This document shows, piece after piece, positions 40,045 through 49,448 of a stretch of 64,000 nucleotides of DNA (the first letter of the stretch is position 1; each line of letters starts with the position of its first letter). The notes under the pieces were generated by a model that did no database searches, was not told the origin of the DNA, and saw nothing but the letters and a program-made list of their open reading frames with translations. Source of the stretch: Mesobacillus subterraneus (GTDB lineage Bacteria; Bacillota; Bacilli; Bacillales; Cytobacillaceae); NCBI RefSeq assembly GCF_003937825.1, contig NZ_RSFW01000010.1, positions 1 to 64,000 on the forward strand, in the 5' to 3' direction. The position numbers were made by a program, and so were the translations under genes.

Positions 40045-40961
40045 GATTCGTTGCCCCTTTCTTTAGTCCATTTTTTCAGTAAATGTATCGGTACAGGGTA
40101 GGCAGCCAGTGCGATTCCCCCGACAATAAACGAAAACACATATTTCAATCCATGGGTAATGACCGCTGCGGTATAGGCTTTTTCCCCAGCAATTCCTGCT
40201 GCTCCCAGCGCAAAGACCATCACCGCTTCATAGCTGGCAATCCCGCCAGGAGTGATCTGAAAAATCTGACCAGCCACTGTAATGCTGTTCACCCAGATGG
40301 CCTGTATAAATCCAAAACTGCTGCCGCCATTCATCACCACACCATATATGACAGCCGCTTCCATGATCCAGCTGGCCAAAGTCAAAGCAAGGATGGCCAT
40401 TCCTTTCCACCCGGAAATAGCGCTTTTCATGATGATGATATGCTTGTTAAAAAACACCCGGAATTTAAAATAAACTACCACAGACAATCCAGCACCAGCA
40501 GCCATCAGCCACACAAAAAGCATCCCATTGACAGGAAGCTCAAGGAATGCCAAGCCGGCCATCGCCATTCCAAATAATATCGCCGTGTCAAGCAGCCGCA
40601 GGACAACGACTGAATTAAAGGCTTCATGTACAGTGATATGAGGTTCCCTTGCTTTCAGGATGCCAACCCTCGCAAAATCCCCGGCTTTTACCGGCAGCAG
40701 ATGATTCAGCAACAGACTGTAAAACAATCCATACATACACGTCTTAAGAGTTGCTTTTCCTTTCAGATAGATCTGCCAGGCTATTCCCCTCGCCAGAAAG
40801 GCCGAAAAATAGCTGATCAATATAAGGAACAGTGCAACTGAATTTGACGCAAGGCTTCTTATTTCATCCATCATGCTGCCTACATCAAGGTAATAAGCTG
40901 TCATGACAAAAAAAGCAGTGATCAGCAGGATGGAGATTATCTTCTTAAAGGAATTTTTCAT
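40041..40961 (-). CDS. LPG synthase TM/UPF0104-type membrane protein, 306 aa
   Basis: Seven to eight membrane segments with the family signatures RGIAWQIYLKG, LLLNHLLPVKAGDFARVGIL and ITPGGIASYEAVMV. These proteins are the membrane half of lysylphosphatidylglycerol synthases or stand-alone lipid or isoprenoid-carrier translocases. Operon position between a sugar epimerase and a phosphohydrolase supports a lipid-linked sugar export role. Overlaps both neighbours (17 and 4 bases). Confidence 0.82.
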   Translation of the reverse strand: MKNSFKKIISILLITAFFVMTAYYLDVGSMMDEIRSLASNSVALFLILISYFSAFLARGIAWQIYLKGKATLKTCMYGLFYSLLLNHLLPVKAGDFARVGILKAREPHITVHEAFNSVVVLRLLDTAILFGMAMAGLAFLELPVNGMLFVWLMAAGAGLSVVVYFKFRVFFNKHIIIMKSAISGWKGMAILALTLASWIMEAAVIYGVVMNGGSSFGFIQAIWVNSITVAGQIFQITPGGIASYEAVMVFALGAAGIAGEKAYTAAVITHGLKYVFSFIVGGIALAAYPVPIHLLKKWTKERGNES

Positions 40962-41898
40962 ATTGCTCTGCCCAGGCTACTGTTTCTGCGATTCCTTTGC
41001 TAAAATCCATCTTTGGTTCATAGCCAAGCAATTCCCTTGCTGCCGATATGTCGGCCCATGTCCTGTCGACATCACCGGCACGCTCCCCGTCTCGTCTAAT
41101 CACCATGTCTGGATAGTAGAGCTTCAGCTCGGCCAGCAGCTGTTCCATCGAGATAGGCCTGCCTGATCCAATATTGAGGATGGCACTGTGCTGCAGCTTT
41201 TCAATAGCCCGTTCAATTCCCGCCACAATATCGCTTACATATGTATAGTCCCGAGATCCTCCCTGTCCAAAAACAGTGATCTCCTCACCTTGCTTTAGTT
41301 TTTTGATGAAGTTGACGATTGCCATATCAGGTCTTCCCCAAGGGCCATACACCGTAAAAAATCTCAATATTTTCATGTCCAGCCCATATAGATGCCCGTA
41401 TACATGGCAAAACGATTCGGCGGCATATTTTGATGCGGCATATGGTGAAATCGGCTTTCCTGTCGCCATGTCCTCTTTAAAAGGAATCTCTTGATTCTGC
41501 ATCCCGTAAACCGACGAAGACGAAGCGAAAACCACCTGCCTGACGCCTGCCTTCCCGGCTCCCTCAAGGACATTGACGGTTGCCTTTACATCATAATCGA
41601 TGTATTCAAGCGGACGCAGTATCGAATATGCCACTCCTGGCAATGCAGCAAGGTGGACAATGGCTTCAGGAGAGAACTTTTCGATGATTCTAATGGTTTC
41701 CTCACGATCAAGGAGATCGGATTGATAGAATTCAAAATCCCCTGCGAGCTTTATGACTTCCAGGTGCTGTTTTTTCCTCTCCACAGAGTAGTACGGATGC
41801 AGATTATCGAGGATGGCCAGTTCATGCTGTTCCTTCAGCATCTTCACGGCCAAATGACTTCCGATAAACCCTGCTCCTCCTGTGATCAAAATCCTCAC
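40945..41898 (-). CDS. NAD-dependent nucleotide-sugar epimerase, 317 aa
   Basis: Short-chain dehydrogenase of the GalE/UDP-glucuronate epimerase type: ILITGGAGFIGSHLA (NAD binding), FASSSSVYG (Ser), YAASK (Tyr-x-x-x-Lys) and RFFTVYGPWGRPDMA. It would convert UDP-glucuronate or UDP-glucose to the 4-epimer. GTG 41898 with GAGGTGG upstream. First gene of the four-gene operon; the set (epimerase, translocase, phosphohydrolase, GT2) suggests a surface glycan or glycolipid. Confidence 0.85.
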   Translation of the reverse strand: MRILITGGAGFIGSHLAVKMLKEQHELAILDNLHPYYSVERKKQHLEVIKLAGDFEFYQSDLLDREETIRIIEKFSPEAIVHLAALPGVAYSILRPLEYIDYDVKATVNVLEGAGKAGVRQVVFASSSSVYGMQNQEIPFKEDMATGKPISPYAASKYAAESFCHVYGHLYGLDMKILRFFTVYGPWGRPDMAIVNFIKKLKQGEEITVFGQGGSRDYTYVSDIVAGIERAIEKLQHSAILNIGSGRPISMEQLLAELKLYYPDMVIRRDGERAGDVDRTWADISAARELLGYEPKMDFSKGIAETVAWAEQYEKFL

Positions 41899-41957
41899 TC
41901 ATGCCACCTCTTTCTTTCTCTAGCCATTTTAACATAGTATTTCATGTTAAAAGCGAA

Positions 41958-41988
41958 AATAGAGCCGCATCGCTGCGGCTCTATTGTT
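41958..41988 (-). terminator. Terminator of the iron-uptake lipoprotein gene
   Basis: AATAGAGCCGCA GCGA TGCGGCTCTATT on the minus strand with adjacent T-rich tract. Confidence 0.85.
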
Positions 41989-41989
41989 T

Positions 41990-43204
41990 TTATTTTGCCA
42001 ACTCGTTCACTGCAGACATTACAGCTTCACCCTTGGCTTCCGCTTCTTCAGGTTTGTTATCGGAAATTGCGGTAAACCACGCTTCAGCATCAGCGAAGAC
42101 AGCATTCGTTTTTTCTTCCCCTAATGCTTCTGTCAGCTGTCCCTGCAGCATTTTCAAGAACATGTTTCCTTCCATTGCGCCTACTTTCGCTTCCACTTCA
42201 TTGCCTTCAGTTAATAGCTGGGGAGCTTTTTCATAGTAACCACTGATTTTTCCAGCAATGGCTTTCGCGAACAATGCATTGGTTTCGGACGCTTTGATCG
42301 TTGCAGGGTCCGTTGTATTTAATGTGAACAATTCGTCAAGTTTGGCTGCAGCAGCTTCATCGCCACCGCCAAGTGAGCCCTTAATGGCTTGATAGAATCC
42401 CCATGCCTCTGCCTGCATAATGGATAATTCCTTCGAATCCTTGCCTTCTTTTGCTCCCGCTTCAATTTTCTCGGCATAGGATTTCGCTGCAAGGTAATAG
42501 CTTCTGTAGATTGACTTATCCGTTACTTGAAGGAAGACCTGGAAATCATCCGCGTTTCCTGCGTTTAGCGCTTCTTCCTGTGCGGAAAGGCCAGCATTGA
42601 TATTTTCAACCAGGCTGGAATCACCGCTTAACTCATAATAAGTATCACGCTTCTCAGCTGTTGGAACGAAAACTTTTTCTGCAAGGTGCTTGATTTGCAT
42701 GAAAGCTACGTTTGCTTCATCTTTTTTATCTTCTGTCATAGCAGCAACCGCTTCTTTTTGAAGTGCCTTTTGATTTTGGTAGAAATATGATTGCGTTGTC
42801 TTATCGATCAATTGGACGGCGATGATCGGCTCCATTTCTCCGCCTTTTCCAGCAGTGATGGCAGCCTGGATTGCCTGGTCAAATTCAGGTGTCAGTTCCG
42901 CTACATCTTTCTGGAGACCGGCATTATATCGCTCTTCTACGAGGTTCCAATCAACTTCCTGGTTTTCCTTGGCTTTCCCCATTTCAGCAGTCATTTCTGC
43001 ATATGCGTTTGCTTGCTTGGCTGCATCTGTATCTTCAACTTTGACTTCTTTTGTTTCTTCAGCATTATTATCTGTTTTATTTTCTGTTTCAGTTTGCTTT
43101 TTCTCTTCCGGCTTCTCCGCGCTCTCGTTTCCTCCGCAAGCCGCCAGTACTGTGCTTGCCATTAAGAAACTTGCGAAAACCGCTTTCAGGTGCTTTTTCT
43201 TCAT
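41990..43204 (-). CDS. Fur-regulated lipoprotein, probable iron-uptake component
   Basis: 404 aa. Lipoprotein signal with lipobox LAAC at residues 20-23, then an acidic Glu/Thr/Asn linker, then about 340 residues of helices with an internally repeated pattern (QSYFYQNQKALQKE and RSYYLAAKSYAEKI). It lacks the HxxE motif of M75/imelysin proteins, so it is not a clear EfeO. A strong promoter overlaps two Fur boxes, which points to iron acquisition, probably as an extracellular binding protein serving the FTR1 permease 5 kb away. Function inferred from regulation. Confidence 0.7.
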   Translation of the reverse strand: MKKKHLKAVFASFLMASTVLAACGGNESAEKPEEKKQTETENKTDNNAEETKEVKVEDTDAAKQANAYAEMTAEMGKAKENQEVDWNLVEERYNAGLQKDVAELTPEFDQAIQAAITAGKGGEMEPIIAVQLIDKTTQSYFYQNQKALQKEAVAAMTEDKKDEANVAFMQIKHLAEKVFVPTAEKRDTYYELSGDSSLVENINAGLSAQEEALNAGNADDFQVFLQVTDKSIYRSYYLAAKSYAEKIEAGAKEGKDSKELSIMQAEAWGFYQAIKGSLGGGDEAAAAKLDELFTLNTTDPATIKASETNALFAKAIAGKISGYYEKAPQLLTEGNEVEAKVGAMEGNMFLKMLQGQLTEALGEEKTNAVFADAEAWFTAISDNKPEEAEAKGEAVMSAVNELAK

Positions 43205-43240
43205 CTTAGATATCCCCCTATGTAAATTCGTGTTTTTAAG

Positions 43241-43297
43241 TGATAATGATTTTCATTAACAATTGTAATTATAATCGAGAATGATTTTCACTGTCAA
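43241..43297 (-). promoter_or_regulatory. Promoter with two Fur boxes upstream of the lipoprotein gene
   Basis: TTGACA (43297-43292) and TATAAT (43273-43268) with an 18-base spacer. Fur boxes: 43241-43255 TGATAAT G ATTTTCA and 43276-43290 CGAGAAT G ATTTTCA, the second lying within the spacer. Confidence 0.85.
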
Positions 43298-43402
43298 CGG
43301 ACTTTATGAGAAAACTTTGACAAACAGGTGAACACTTAGTTTTGCTCATATTGTATTTCTTTATAATTTTTGCTGATTTGTTAGAAAACAATCAGAAAAA
43401 CA

Positions 43403-43435
43403 TAAAAATCCCGCCTTCCGGAGAAGACGGGATTT
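43403..43435 (-). terminator. Terminator of trxA
   Basis: AAATCCCGTCTTC and GAAGGCGGGATTT with T run on the minus strand. Confidence 0.85.
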
Positions 43436-43444
43436 CTTGATTGC

Positions 43445-43759
43445 TTAGATATGCTGTTGCAGGCGGCCAGCTAGAGCTTCTTTCGGCTGGAAGCCGACAA
43501 CTTTATCCACTGTCTGACCATCCTTAAGCACTAGAAGTGTCGGGATGCTCATGATACCGTATTTAGCAGCTGTTTCCTGGTTGTCATCAACATCAAGCTT
43601 GACGATTTTTACTTTGTCGCCCATTTCTGCATCTAGTTCTTCAAGCACTGGAGCGATCATTTTGCAAGGTCCGCACCAAGGTGCCCAAAAGTCAACAAGC
43701 ACTAGGCCTGATCCTGTTTCGTTTTCAAAGTTTGCGTCAGTAGCGTGTGTAATAGCCAT
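43445..43759 (-). CDS. trxA: Thioredoxin
   Basis: 104 aa cytosolic dithiol-disulphide oxidoreductase. Active site WCGPC with Cys 29 and Cys 32, followed by [11 protein letters not shown] and the cis-Pro region [16 protein letters not shown] precedes the ATG. It lies between uvrC-side genes and etfA as in B. subtilis, although here several operons have been inserted between uvrC and trxA. Confidence 0.98.
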   Translation of the reverse strand: MAITHATDANFENETGSGLVLVDFWAPWCGPCKMIAPVLEELDAEMGDKVKIVKLDVDDNQETAAKYGIMSIPTLLVLKDGQTVDKVVGFQPKEALAGRLQQHI

Positions 43760-43883
43760 TTAAATGCCTCCTAAATGAAATCTGAATATTATCGTCAGTA
43801 TATCACCGTTTACCAATTGATGCTATTTATTTGCTCTCGTTGTAATTTACCCTTTTCGAGCGCGAATATTCCATAAAAACCAT

Positions 43884-43914
43884 GAAAAAACGGACGTGTT
43901 TTACGTCCGTTTTT
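43884..43914 (-). terminator. Terminator of etfBA
   Basis: AAAACGGACGT and ACGTCCGTTTT with T run. Confidence 0.85.
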
Positions 43915-43957
43915 CGACTGTTGTGCTCATCTATTAGAGCATCAACATTATTGATTA

Positions 43958-44935
43958 TTAAGCGTTTACTTTAAGCTTCTTGAACTCTTCCGTCAGCATT
44001 GGAATGACTTCAAACAAATCTCCGACGATTCCATAGTCAGCAACTTTAAAGATGTTGGCTTCTGGATCTTTGTTGATAGCCACGATCACTTTAGAGTTGG
44101 ACATGCCGGCAAGGTGCTGGATTGCGCCAGAGATTCCGGCAGCGATATAAAGGTCCGGAGTGACAACTTTACCAGTCTGGCCAATTTGCAATGAATAATC
44201 ACAATAGTCAGCGTCACATGCTCCACGGGAAGCTCCAACAGCGCCTCCAAGAACGTTTGCCAGTTCCTTGAGCGGCTCGAAACCTTCCTCGCTCTTCACT
44301 CCGCGCCCGCCAGCGACAACCACCTTCGCTTCAGAAAGGTCGACACCTTCAGTAGCCTTGCGGACAACATCTTTAATGATGGTTCTTAAATCTTTGATTT
44401 CGGCACTTACAGTTGAAACTTCGCCTGATTTGCCTCCATCCCTTTCAAGCGGAGCGATGTTATTAGGACGGATTGTTGCAAAAATTAATCCATCTGTAAC
44501 GATTTTCTTTTCAAAAGCTTTGCCTGAATAGATTGGGCGTGTGAAAACAAGGTTTCCTCCTGCTTCCTCTACAGCAACTGCATCCGAAATAAGACCAGAA
44601 TTCAGTTTGCCTGCGATTTTAGGAGCAAGGTCTTTTCCAAGGGATGTATGACCGAAAATCAGGCCTTCTGGGTTTTCCTGATCGATTACTGCAATCAAGG
44701 CTTGTGAGTAGCCATCCGGCGTATACTGGGCAAGCTTAGCATCTTCTACTGCCACCACTCTGTCAGCACCAAACTGATAAAGGTCGTTTCCTAATGAACT
44801 AACAGAATCACCGATCAATACTCCAACCACTTCTCCGCCTTCTGCAACGGTTTTAGCTGCTGCAATTGCTTCGAAGGATACGTTTCTTAGTTGTCCGTCA
44901 CGCGCTTCTCCCAATACCAATACTTTTCTAGCCAT
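43958..44935 (-). CDS. etfA: Electron transfer flavoprotein alpha subunit
   Basis: 325 aa. The N-terminal half shares the adenine-nucleotide alpha-hydrolase fold, and the C-terminal FAD-binding part has SRGACDADYC, QIGQTGKVVTPDLYIAAGISGA and INKDPEANIFKVADYGIVGD. It receives electrons from acyl-CoA dehydrogenases during fatty-acid oxidation. 39 bases behind etfB, same transcript. Confidence 0.97.
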   Translation of the reverse strand: MARKVLVLGEARDGQLRNVSFEAIAAAKTVAEGGEVVGVLIGDSVSSLGNDLYQFGADRVVAVEDAKLAQYTPDGYSQALIAVIDQENPEGLIFGHTSLGKDLAPKIAGKLNSGLISDAVAVEEAGGNLVFTRPIYSGKAFEKKIVTDGLIFATIRPNNIAPLERDGGKSGEVSTVSAEIKDLRTIIKDVVRKATEGVDLSEAKVVVAGGRGVKSEEGFEPLKELANVLGGAVGASRGACDADYCDYSLQIGQTGKVVTPDLYIAAGISGAIQHLAGMSNSKVIVAINKDPEANIFKVADYGIVGDLFEVIPMLTEEFKKLKVNA

Positions 44936-44974
44936 TTGATTTACCTCCTGCGTATTTATTCTTCCTTGAGTGTT

Positions 44975-45748
44975 TTAAACGACTTTCGCTTCTGTATGAA
45001 GCAGGTTGACAAGTTCCTTTACCTGATCGGCAAGTTCGCCTTGAAGGACTTTTCCTGCCTCTTTTTTAGGAGGAAGATAAATTTCAATTGTCTTAGTTTT
45101 TGCTTCTACATCGTCTTCTTCCAGATCCAAATCATCGAGTTCAAGCTCATCAAGAGGCTTCTTCTTTGCTTTCATGATTCCTGGAAGAGATGGATAGCGC
45201 GGCTCATTCAGGCCTTGCTGTGCAGTGACAAGAACAGGGAGGCTTGTCTCAATGACTTCTGAGTCCCCTTCTACGTCCCTTGTAATCGTCGCAGTTGTTC
45301 CGTTGATTTCGAGTTTCGTGATGGTCGTTACATATGGCATGCCAAGCTGTTCGGCAACACGAGGTCCCACCTGGCCTGATCCGCCATCGATTGCAACATT
45401 TCCGCCAAGGATCAAATCTGCTTCTTTGTCCTTCAGGTACTCAGAAAGAATTTTTGCAGTCGTGAACTGGTCTCCGTCTTCTACATCGTCCTCGATGTTG
45501 ATTAACACCGCTTTGTCAGCACCCATCGCAAGTGCCGTACGCAGCTGCTTTTCTGTTTCCTCGTTGCCAACTGAAACAACTGTCACTTCCCCGCCGTGAG
45601 CGTCCCTTACCTGGATGGCTTCCTCAATGGCATACTCATCGTAAGGATTGATGATGAATTCAGCTCCATCTTCATTGATTTTGCCGTTAGAGATCGTGAT
45701 TTTTTCTTCTGTATCGAATGTCCTTTTCATTAGAACGTAGATATTCAT
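44975..45748 (-). CDS. etfB: Electron transfer flavoprotein beta subunit
   Basis: 257 aa, start ATG 45748 (MNIYVLMKRTFDTEEKI) behind AGGAGGGG; the longer frame is not needed. Contains AIEEAIQVRDAHGGEVTVVSVG, the family signature VAEQLGMPYVTTITKLE and QQGLNEPRYPSLPGIMKAKKKP. Heterodimer partner of EtfA, with AMP bound in the beta subunit. Confidence 0.97.
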   Translation of the reverse strand: MNIYVLMKRTFDTEEKITISNGKINEDGAEFIINPYDEYAIEEAIQVRDAHGGEVTVVSVGNEETEKQLRTALAMGADKAVLINIEDDVEDGDQFTTAKILSEYLKDKEADLILGGNVAIDGGSGQVGPRVAEQLGMPYVTTITKLEINGTTATITRDVEGDSEVIETSLPVLVTAQQGLNEPRYPSLPGIMKAKKKPLDELELDDLDLEEDDVEAKTKTIEIYLPPKKEAGKVLQGELADQVKELVNLLHTEAKVV

Positions 45749-45833
45749 GTGTTCCCCTCCTAAGTATTCAAACATTTTAGCTGTTCTAAAGATTAAAAAA
45801 ATTTATTTCAAAAAAATATTGCTAAAAGTTTGC

Positions 45834-46607
45834 TTATCTGCCCTTGAATTCAGGATTCCTTTTTTCAAGAAATGCCTTGATTCCTTCTTGTCCATCTTCT
45901 GACAGGAAAACATCGCCGAACAGCTTCGCTTCCTCCTTCACACCTTTATAGAAGGATTCTGTCTTGGAATGGTTGAGCAGCTTAATGGCCGCTCCGATGG
46001 AGACCGGACTTTTCTTTGCGATCTTGCCCGCCATCTTGTATGCGTTTTCAAGCAATTGCTCTTCAGGGTAAGCATGGTTGGCTAATCCGTACTGGACTGC
46101 TTCCACACCCGTGATTGGATCGCTTGTAAACAGCATCTCCGCTGCCCTGGCTACTCCCACATAGCGTGGAAGACGCTGGCTCCCTGCAAATCCCGGGATC
46201 AATCCAAGCTGCAGCTCTGGCAAGCCCAGTTTCGCGTTTTCCGCAACCAGACGGAAGTGGCATGCCATCGCCAGCTCGAGTCCTCCGCCAAGTGCTGCAC
46301 CATGGATGGCGGCAATGATCGGCTTTGGAAAATGCTCCATTCTCTCGAACAAGTCCTGGCCATATTCAGCCAACTTTGCAAAGTCTTCGCCAGTTTTGAT
46401 TGTGGTGAATTCCTTAATGTCTGCTCCTGCCGAGAAGAAACGGCCTTCACCATGAATCAGGACCACCCTGATTTCATCGTTTCCCTCAATTTCGTCCAGT
46501 ACTGCGGAAAGCTCTTTTAACAGACCGGATGCAAGTGCATTCGCTGGCGGACGGGCAATCGTAATCGTTGCAATCCTGTCCTCCGATGACCATTTGAGAT
46601 ACTCCAC
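45834..46607 (-). CDS. fadB: Enoyl-CoA hydratase
   Basis: Crotonase-fold enzyme, 257 aa: VVLIHGEGRFFSAGADIKEF and ALGGGLELAMACHFRL form the oxyanion-hole and substrate region, with Glu in GLPELQLGLIPGFAGSQRL. It hydrates trans-2-enoyl-CoA in beta-oxidation. GTG 46607 behind AAGGAGGGG is the start; the 32-codon upstream extension lacks a ribosome binding site. Sits in the fadR-fadB-etfBA unit as in B. subtilis. Confidence 0.93.
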   Translation of the reverse strand: MEYLKWSSEDRIATITIARPPANALASGLLKELSAVLDEIEGNDEIRVVLIHGEGRFFSAGADIKEFTTIKTGEDFAKLAEYGQDLFERMEHFPKPIIAAIHGAALGGGLELAMACHFRLVAENAKLGLPELQLGLIPGFAGSQRLPRYVGVARAAEMLFTSDPITGVEAVQYGLANHAYPEEQLLENAYKMAGKIAKKSPVSIGAAIKLLNHSKTESFYKGVKEEAKLFGDVFLSEDGQEGIKAFLEKRNPEFKGR

Positions 46608-46726
46608 ATTTTCCCCTCCTTTTACATAAAGGCGAGTTACATTCGCAGACATATATTGCCTGCGAAATAAGCCTTTTGAAATGCTCTTTCCCATCCATTC
46701 CAAAGATGCAGGAATGGACGGACTGA

Positions 46727-47329
46727 TTAAAGGACTGGTTTGGTGTCCTGGTAACCACAGCCATTGATCAACAGCTGATGTACCGCTTTTGCCAGGTCGG
46801 GAAGACTGTATTTCTGTTCATTCATCACCCATGAAGTCACAGTTTCATCTACCGTCCCAAAAATCATCTGTCTTGCAAGACGCAAATCAAGGGAGCTTGA
46901 AAACTCTCCATTCTCTATGCCTTCCACAATGATTTTATCAATCAGCATTAAGTAGCCCTTCAGCACCTCGTTGATTTTATGCCGGAGATCCTTATTGGAC
47001 TGCCTTAGCTCCAGCTGGGTTACAATTGCAAGATGCCGGTCCTGTGAAAGCATTTTGAAATGCGTTTCGACCAACATATATAATTTCTCCGTGGCGGTCT
47101 TTTTTCCTGCTATTTTTTCTTCGATATTCTCCACGAAGTAACCCATTTTCTCCTGGAACAGAGAAATCAGTATGTCTTCCTTGTTCTTGAAATACAAATA
47201 AATGGTCCCATCGGCCACTCCAGCCTGCTTCGCTATTTTAGACACTTGCGCCTGGTGGTAGCCGTTTTCTGCGATAATGACCACTGCTGCATCGATTATT
47301 TGCATATATTTCGGCCTGTTTTTTTTCAT
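46727..47329 (-). CDS. fadR: TetR-family fatty-acid degradation repressor
   Basis: 200 aa. N-terminal helix-turn-helix IIDAAVVIIAENGYHQAQVS...TIYLYFKNKEDIL, then a ligand domain. FadR represses beta-oxidation genes until long-chain acyl-CoA binds. ATG 47329 with GGAG eight bases upstream. Its own promoter carries the FadR palindrome, which indicates autoregulation. Confidence 0.93.
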   Translation of the reverse strand: MKKNRPKYMQIIDAAVVIIAENGYHQAQVSKIAKQAGVADGTIYLYFKNKEDILISLFQEKMGYFVENIEEKIAGKKTATEKLYMLVETHFKMLSQDRHLAIVTQLELRQSNKDLRHKINEVLKGYLMLIDKIIVEGIENGEFSSSLDLRLARQMIFGTVDETVTSWVMNEQKYSLPDLAKAVHQLLINGCGYQDTKPVL

Positions 47330-47419
47330 TTGTTTCACTCCCGCTCCAGGAAAAGCACAAGCATTAAATGCTACAGTGGCACACTCCCGTTTACGATTTT
47401 AGTCTGCAACTCTTTTTAC

Positions 47420-47437
47420 TGAATGAATCGTCATTCA
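47420..47437. promoter_or_regulatory. FadR operator
   Basis: TGAATGA ATCG TCATTCA, a perfect 7-4-7 palindrome just downstream of the fadR -10 box, matching the known B. subtilis FadR site type. Confidence 0.85.
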
Positions 47438-47444
47438 TATTTTT

Positions 47445-47473
47445 ATAATAGTATTCACTCACATATCTGTCAA
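47445..47473 (-). promoter_or_regulatory. Sigma-A promoter of the fadR-fadB-etfBA operon
   Basis: TTGACA (47473-47468) and TATTAT (47450-47445) with a 17-base spacer on the minus strand. Confidence 0.85.
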
Positions 47474-47510
47474 GAATTTGTGTTTCATTTGGACAACCCT
47501 TAATTTTCAA

Positions 47511-47542
47511 AAAGAAAGAGCCGATTGATGAGCCGGCTTTTA
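47511..47542 (-). terminator. Terminator of lcfA
   Basis: AAAGCCGGCTC and GATCGGCTCTTT-type stem with T run; it uncouples fadR from lcfA, which is followed directly by the fadR promoter. Confidence 0.65.
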
Positions 47543-47545
47543 AAA

Positions 47546-49249
47546 TTAAGCTCGCTTCTGCTGGTCTTCCTGTATTTTCGCTTTTTCTTCGTCTACAAGT
47601 GCTCTTCTGAGGATTTTACCAACCGCTGTTTTAGGCAATTCACTGCGGAATTCATACAATCTTGGAATCTTATATGCGGCAAGATGCTTGCGGCAATATT
47701 CATTCAGTTCCTCTTCCGTCGCCTTTGCCCCTTCTTTAAGAACGATGTATACCTTAACCGTTTCACCGCGGTATGGATCTGGAATACCAGCTGCCACTAC
47801 TTCCTGTACTGCAGGATGCTCGTATAGGACCTCTTCGATTTCACGAGGGTAAATGTTGAAACCGCCCGCAATGATCATATCCTTCTTACGGTCAACAATG
47901 TAGAAATATCCTTCTTCATCCATATAGCCAAGGTCTCCGGTCAGCAGCCATCCATCCTTCAGGACCTGTTCCGTCTCCTCAGGTCTGTTCCAGTAGCCTT
48001 TCATGACTTGAGGGCCTTTCACAGCAACTTCTCCGATTTCTCCAGGCGGCAGCGGCTCTCCCGTTTCCATTGATAGAATTACAGAATCCGTATCCGGCCA
48101 TGGAACACCGATGCTCCCCTTCACGCGCTTTTTATCCCAGAGGAAATTGGCATGTGTGACCGGGGATGATTCGGTCAGGCCATAACCTTCAACAAGCTTC
48201 CCGCCTGTGACTTCCTCGAATTTCTCCTGGACTTCCACAGGAAGCGGTGCCGATCCGCTGATGCAAGAATCAATCGATGACAAATCATATTTTTTGATAT
48301 CAGGATGGTTTAGCAACCCAATATAAATTGTTGGAGCACCTGGGAATAGCGTCGGCTTTTGCTTTTGGATAGTCTTCAAGGTTGTTTCAGGGTCGAACTT
48401 TGGCAGCAGCACCATCTTTTGTCCCTGCATGACAGACAGGATCAAGACGGCAGTCATTCCATATACATGGAAAAATGGCAGGATGCCGAGAACTGTTTCT
48501 TCGCCTTCTTTGCACTTATACAGCCAGGCATTGCTCATCGCCGCATTCGCGACCAGGTTCTTATGAGTGAGCATGACGCCTTTCGGGAATCCGGTTGTTC
48601 CGCCAGTATACTGCAAAAGTGCTAAATCTTCTTCGAAATCAATCTCATATTCTTTTATATTACCTGCAGGCATTTTCATGATCTCAGTGAATAGGTGATT
48701 TTGGCCTTCATGCTTCACATTTACGATAATGCCATACTGCTTTTTCTGGATGAATGGGTAGACAAGATTCTTCGGGAATGGCAGATAATCCTTGATAGCG
48801 GTTACAATTACATTCTCAATGTCTGTATTTGCAATGACTTTGGATACCCTCGGGAAAAGAAGGTCGAGCGTAATGATCGCTTTGGCACCAGAGTCCTTCA
48901 TCTGGTATTCAATCTCACGTTCCATGTACAGAGGGTTCGTCTGGACGACAATACCGCCAGCCATCAGGATTGCATAGTAACTGATGATGGATTGCGGAGT
49001 GTTCGGGAGCATGATTGCCACCCTGTCTCCTTTTTCAATCCCTAGCGATTGAAGATAAGCAGCCAATTTTTTCGCATAGTTGTAGACCTGCTTATACGTA
49101 AGTTCCTTGCCCATGAAATGGATTGCCACTTTATCAGGGAACATTTCGGCAGTCTGCTTAAGATAATCCTGCACCGGTGCTTCCTGAAGGTCCAAATGTG
49201 CTGGAATTTCCGGGGGATATTGCGACAGCCAAGGCTTTTCTACTACCAT
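47546..49249 (-). CDS. lcfA: Long-chain fatty-acid-CoA ligase
   Basis: 567 aa. AMP-forming ligase that activates long-chain fatty acids for beta-oxidation. AMP-binding signature YTGGTTGFPKGVMLTHKN near 214-231, VEGYGLTESSPV, TGDLGYMDEEGYFYIVDRKK and the catalytic Lys region KTAVGKILRRAL near the end. ATG with AAGGAGG upstream. No FadR palindrome is visible near this promoter, unlike fadR and ysmA. Confidence 0.96.
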   Translation of the reverse strand: MVVEKPWLSQYPPEIPAHLDLQEAPVQDYLKQTAEMFPDKVAIHFMGKELTYKQVYNYAKKLAAYLQSLGIEKGDRVAIMLPNTPQSIISYYAILMAGGIVVQTNPLYMEREIEYQMKDSGAKAIITLDLLFPRVSKVIANTDIENVIVTAIKDYLPFPKNLVYPFIQKKQYGIIVNVKHEGQNHLFTEIMKMPAGNIKEYEIDFEEDLALLQYTGGTTGFPKGVMLTHKNLVANAAMSNAWLYKCKEGEETVLGILPFFHVYGMTAVLILSVMQGQKMVLLPKFDPETTLKTIQKQKPTLFPGAPTIYIGLLNHPDIKKYDLSSIDSCISGSAPLPVEVQEKFEEVTGGKLVEGYGLTESSPVTHANFLWDKKRVKGSIGVPWPDTDSVILSMETGEPLPPGEIGEVAVKGPQVMKGYWNRPEETEQVLKDGWLLTGDLGYMDEEGYFYIVDRKKDMIIAGGFNIYPREIEEVLYEHPAVQEVVAAGIPDPYRGETVKVYIVLKEGAKATEEELNEYCRKHLAAYKIPRLYEFRSELPKTAVGKILRRALVDEEKAKIQEDQQKRA

Positions 49250-49448
49250 CTTGTTGCCTCCTTATTTAAAATTTTTTGAAAATTCTTTCTCTCATTATAT
49301 TATAATGGACTTTTTATGACAATTAGAATAGTTTTTTGGTGGATTATAGGGACAAACTCCTGAAAATCTAGTTTGTAAGAGATTTTTTTGGGAAGAAGAA
49401 GTAGTCGAACATGCTTTGGGATGCTCCGGGGCCCATTATATGGAAAAA

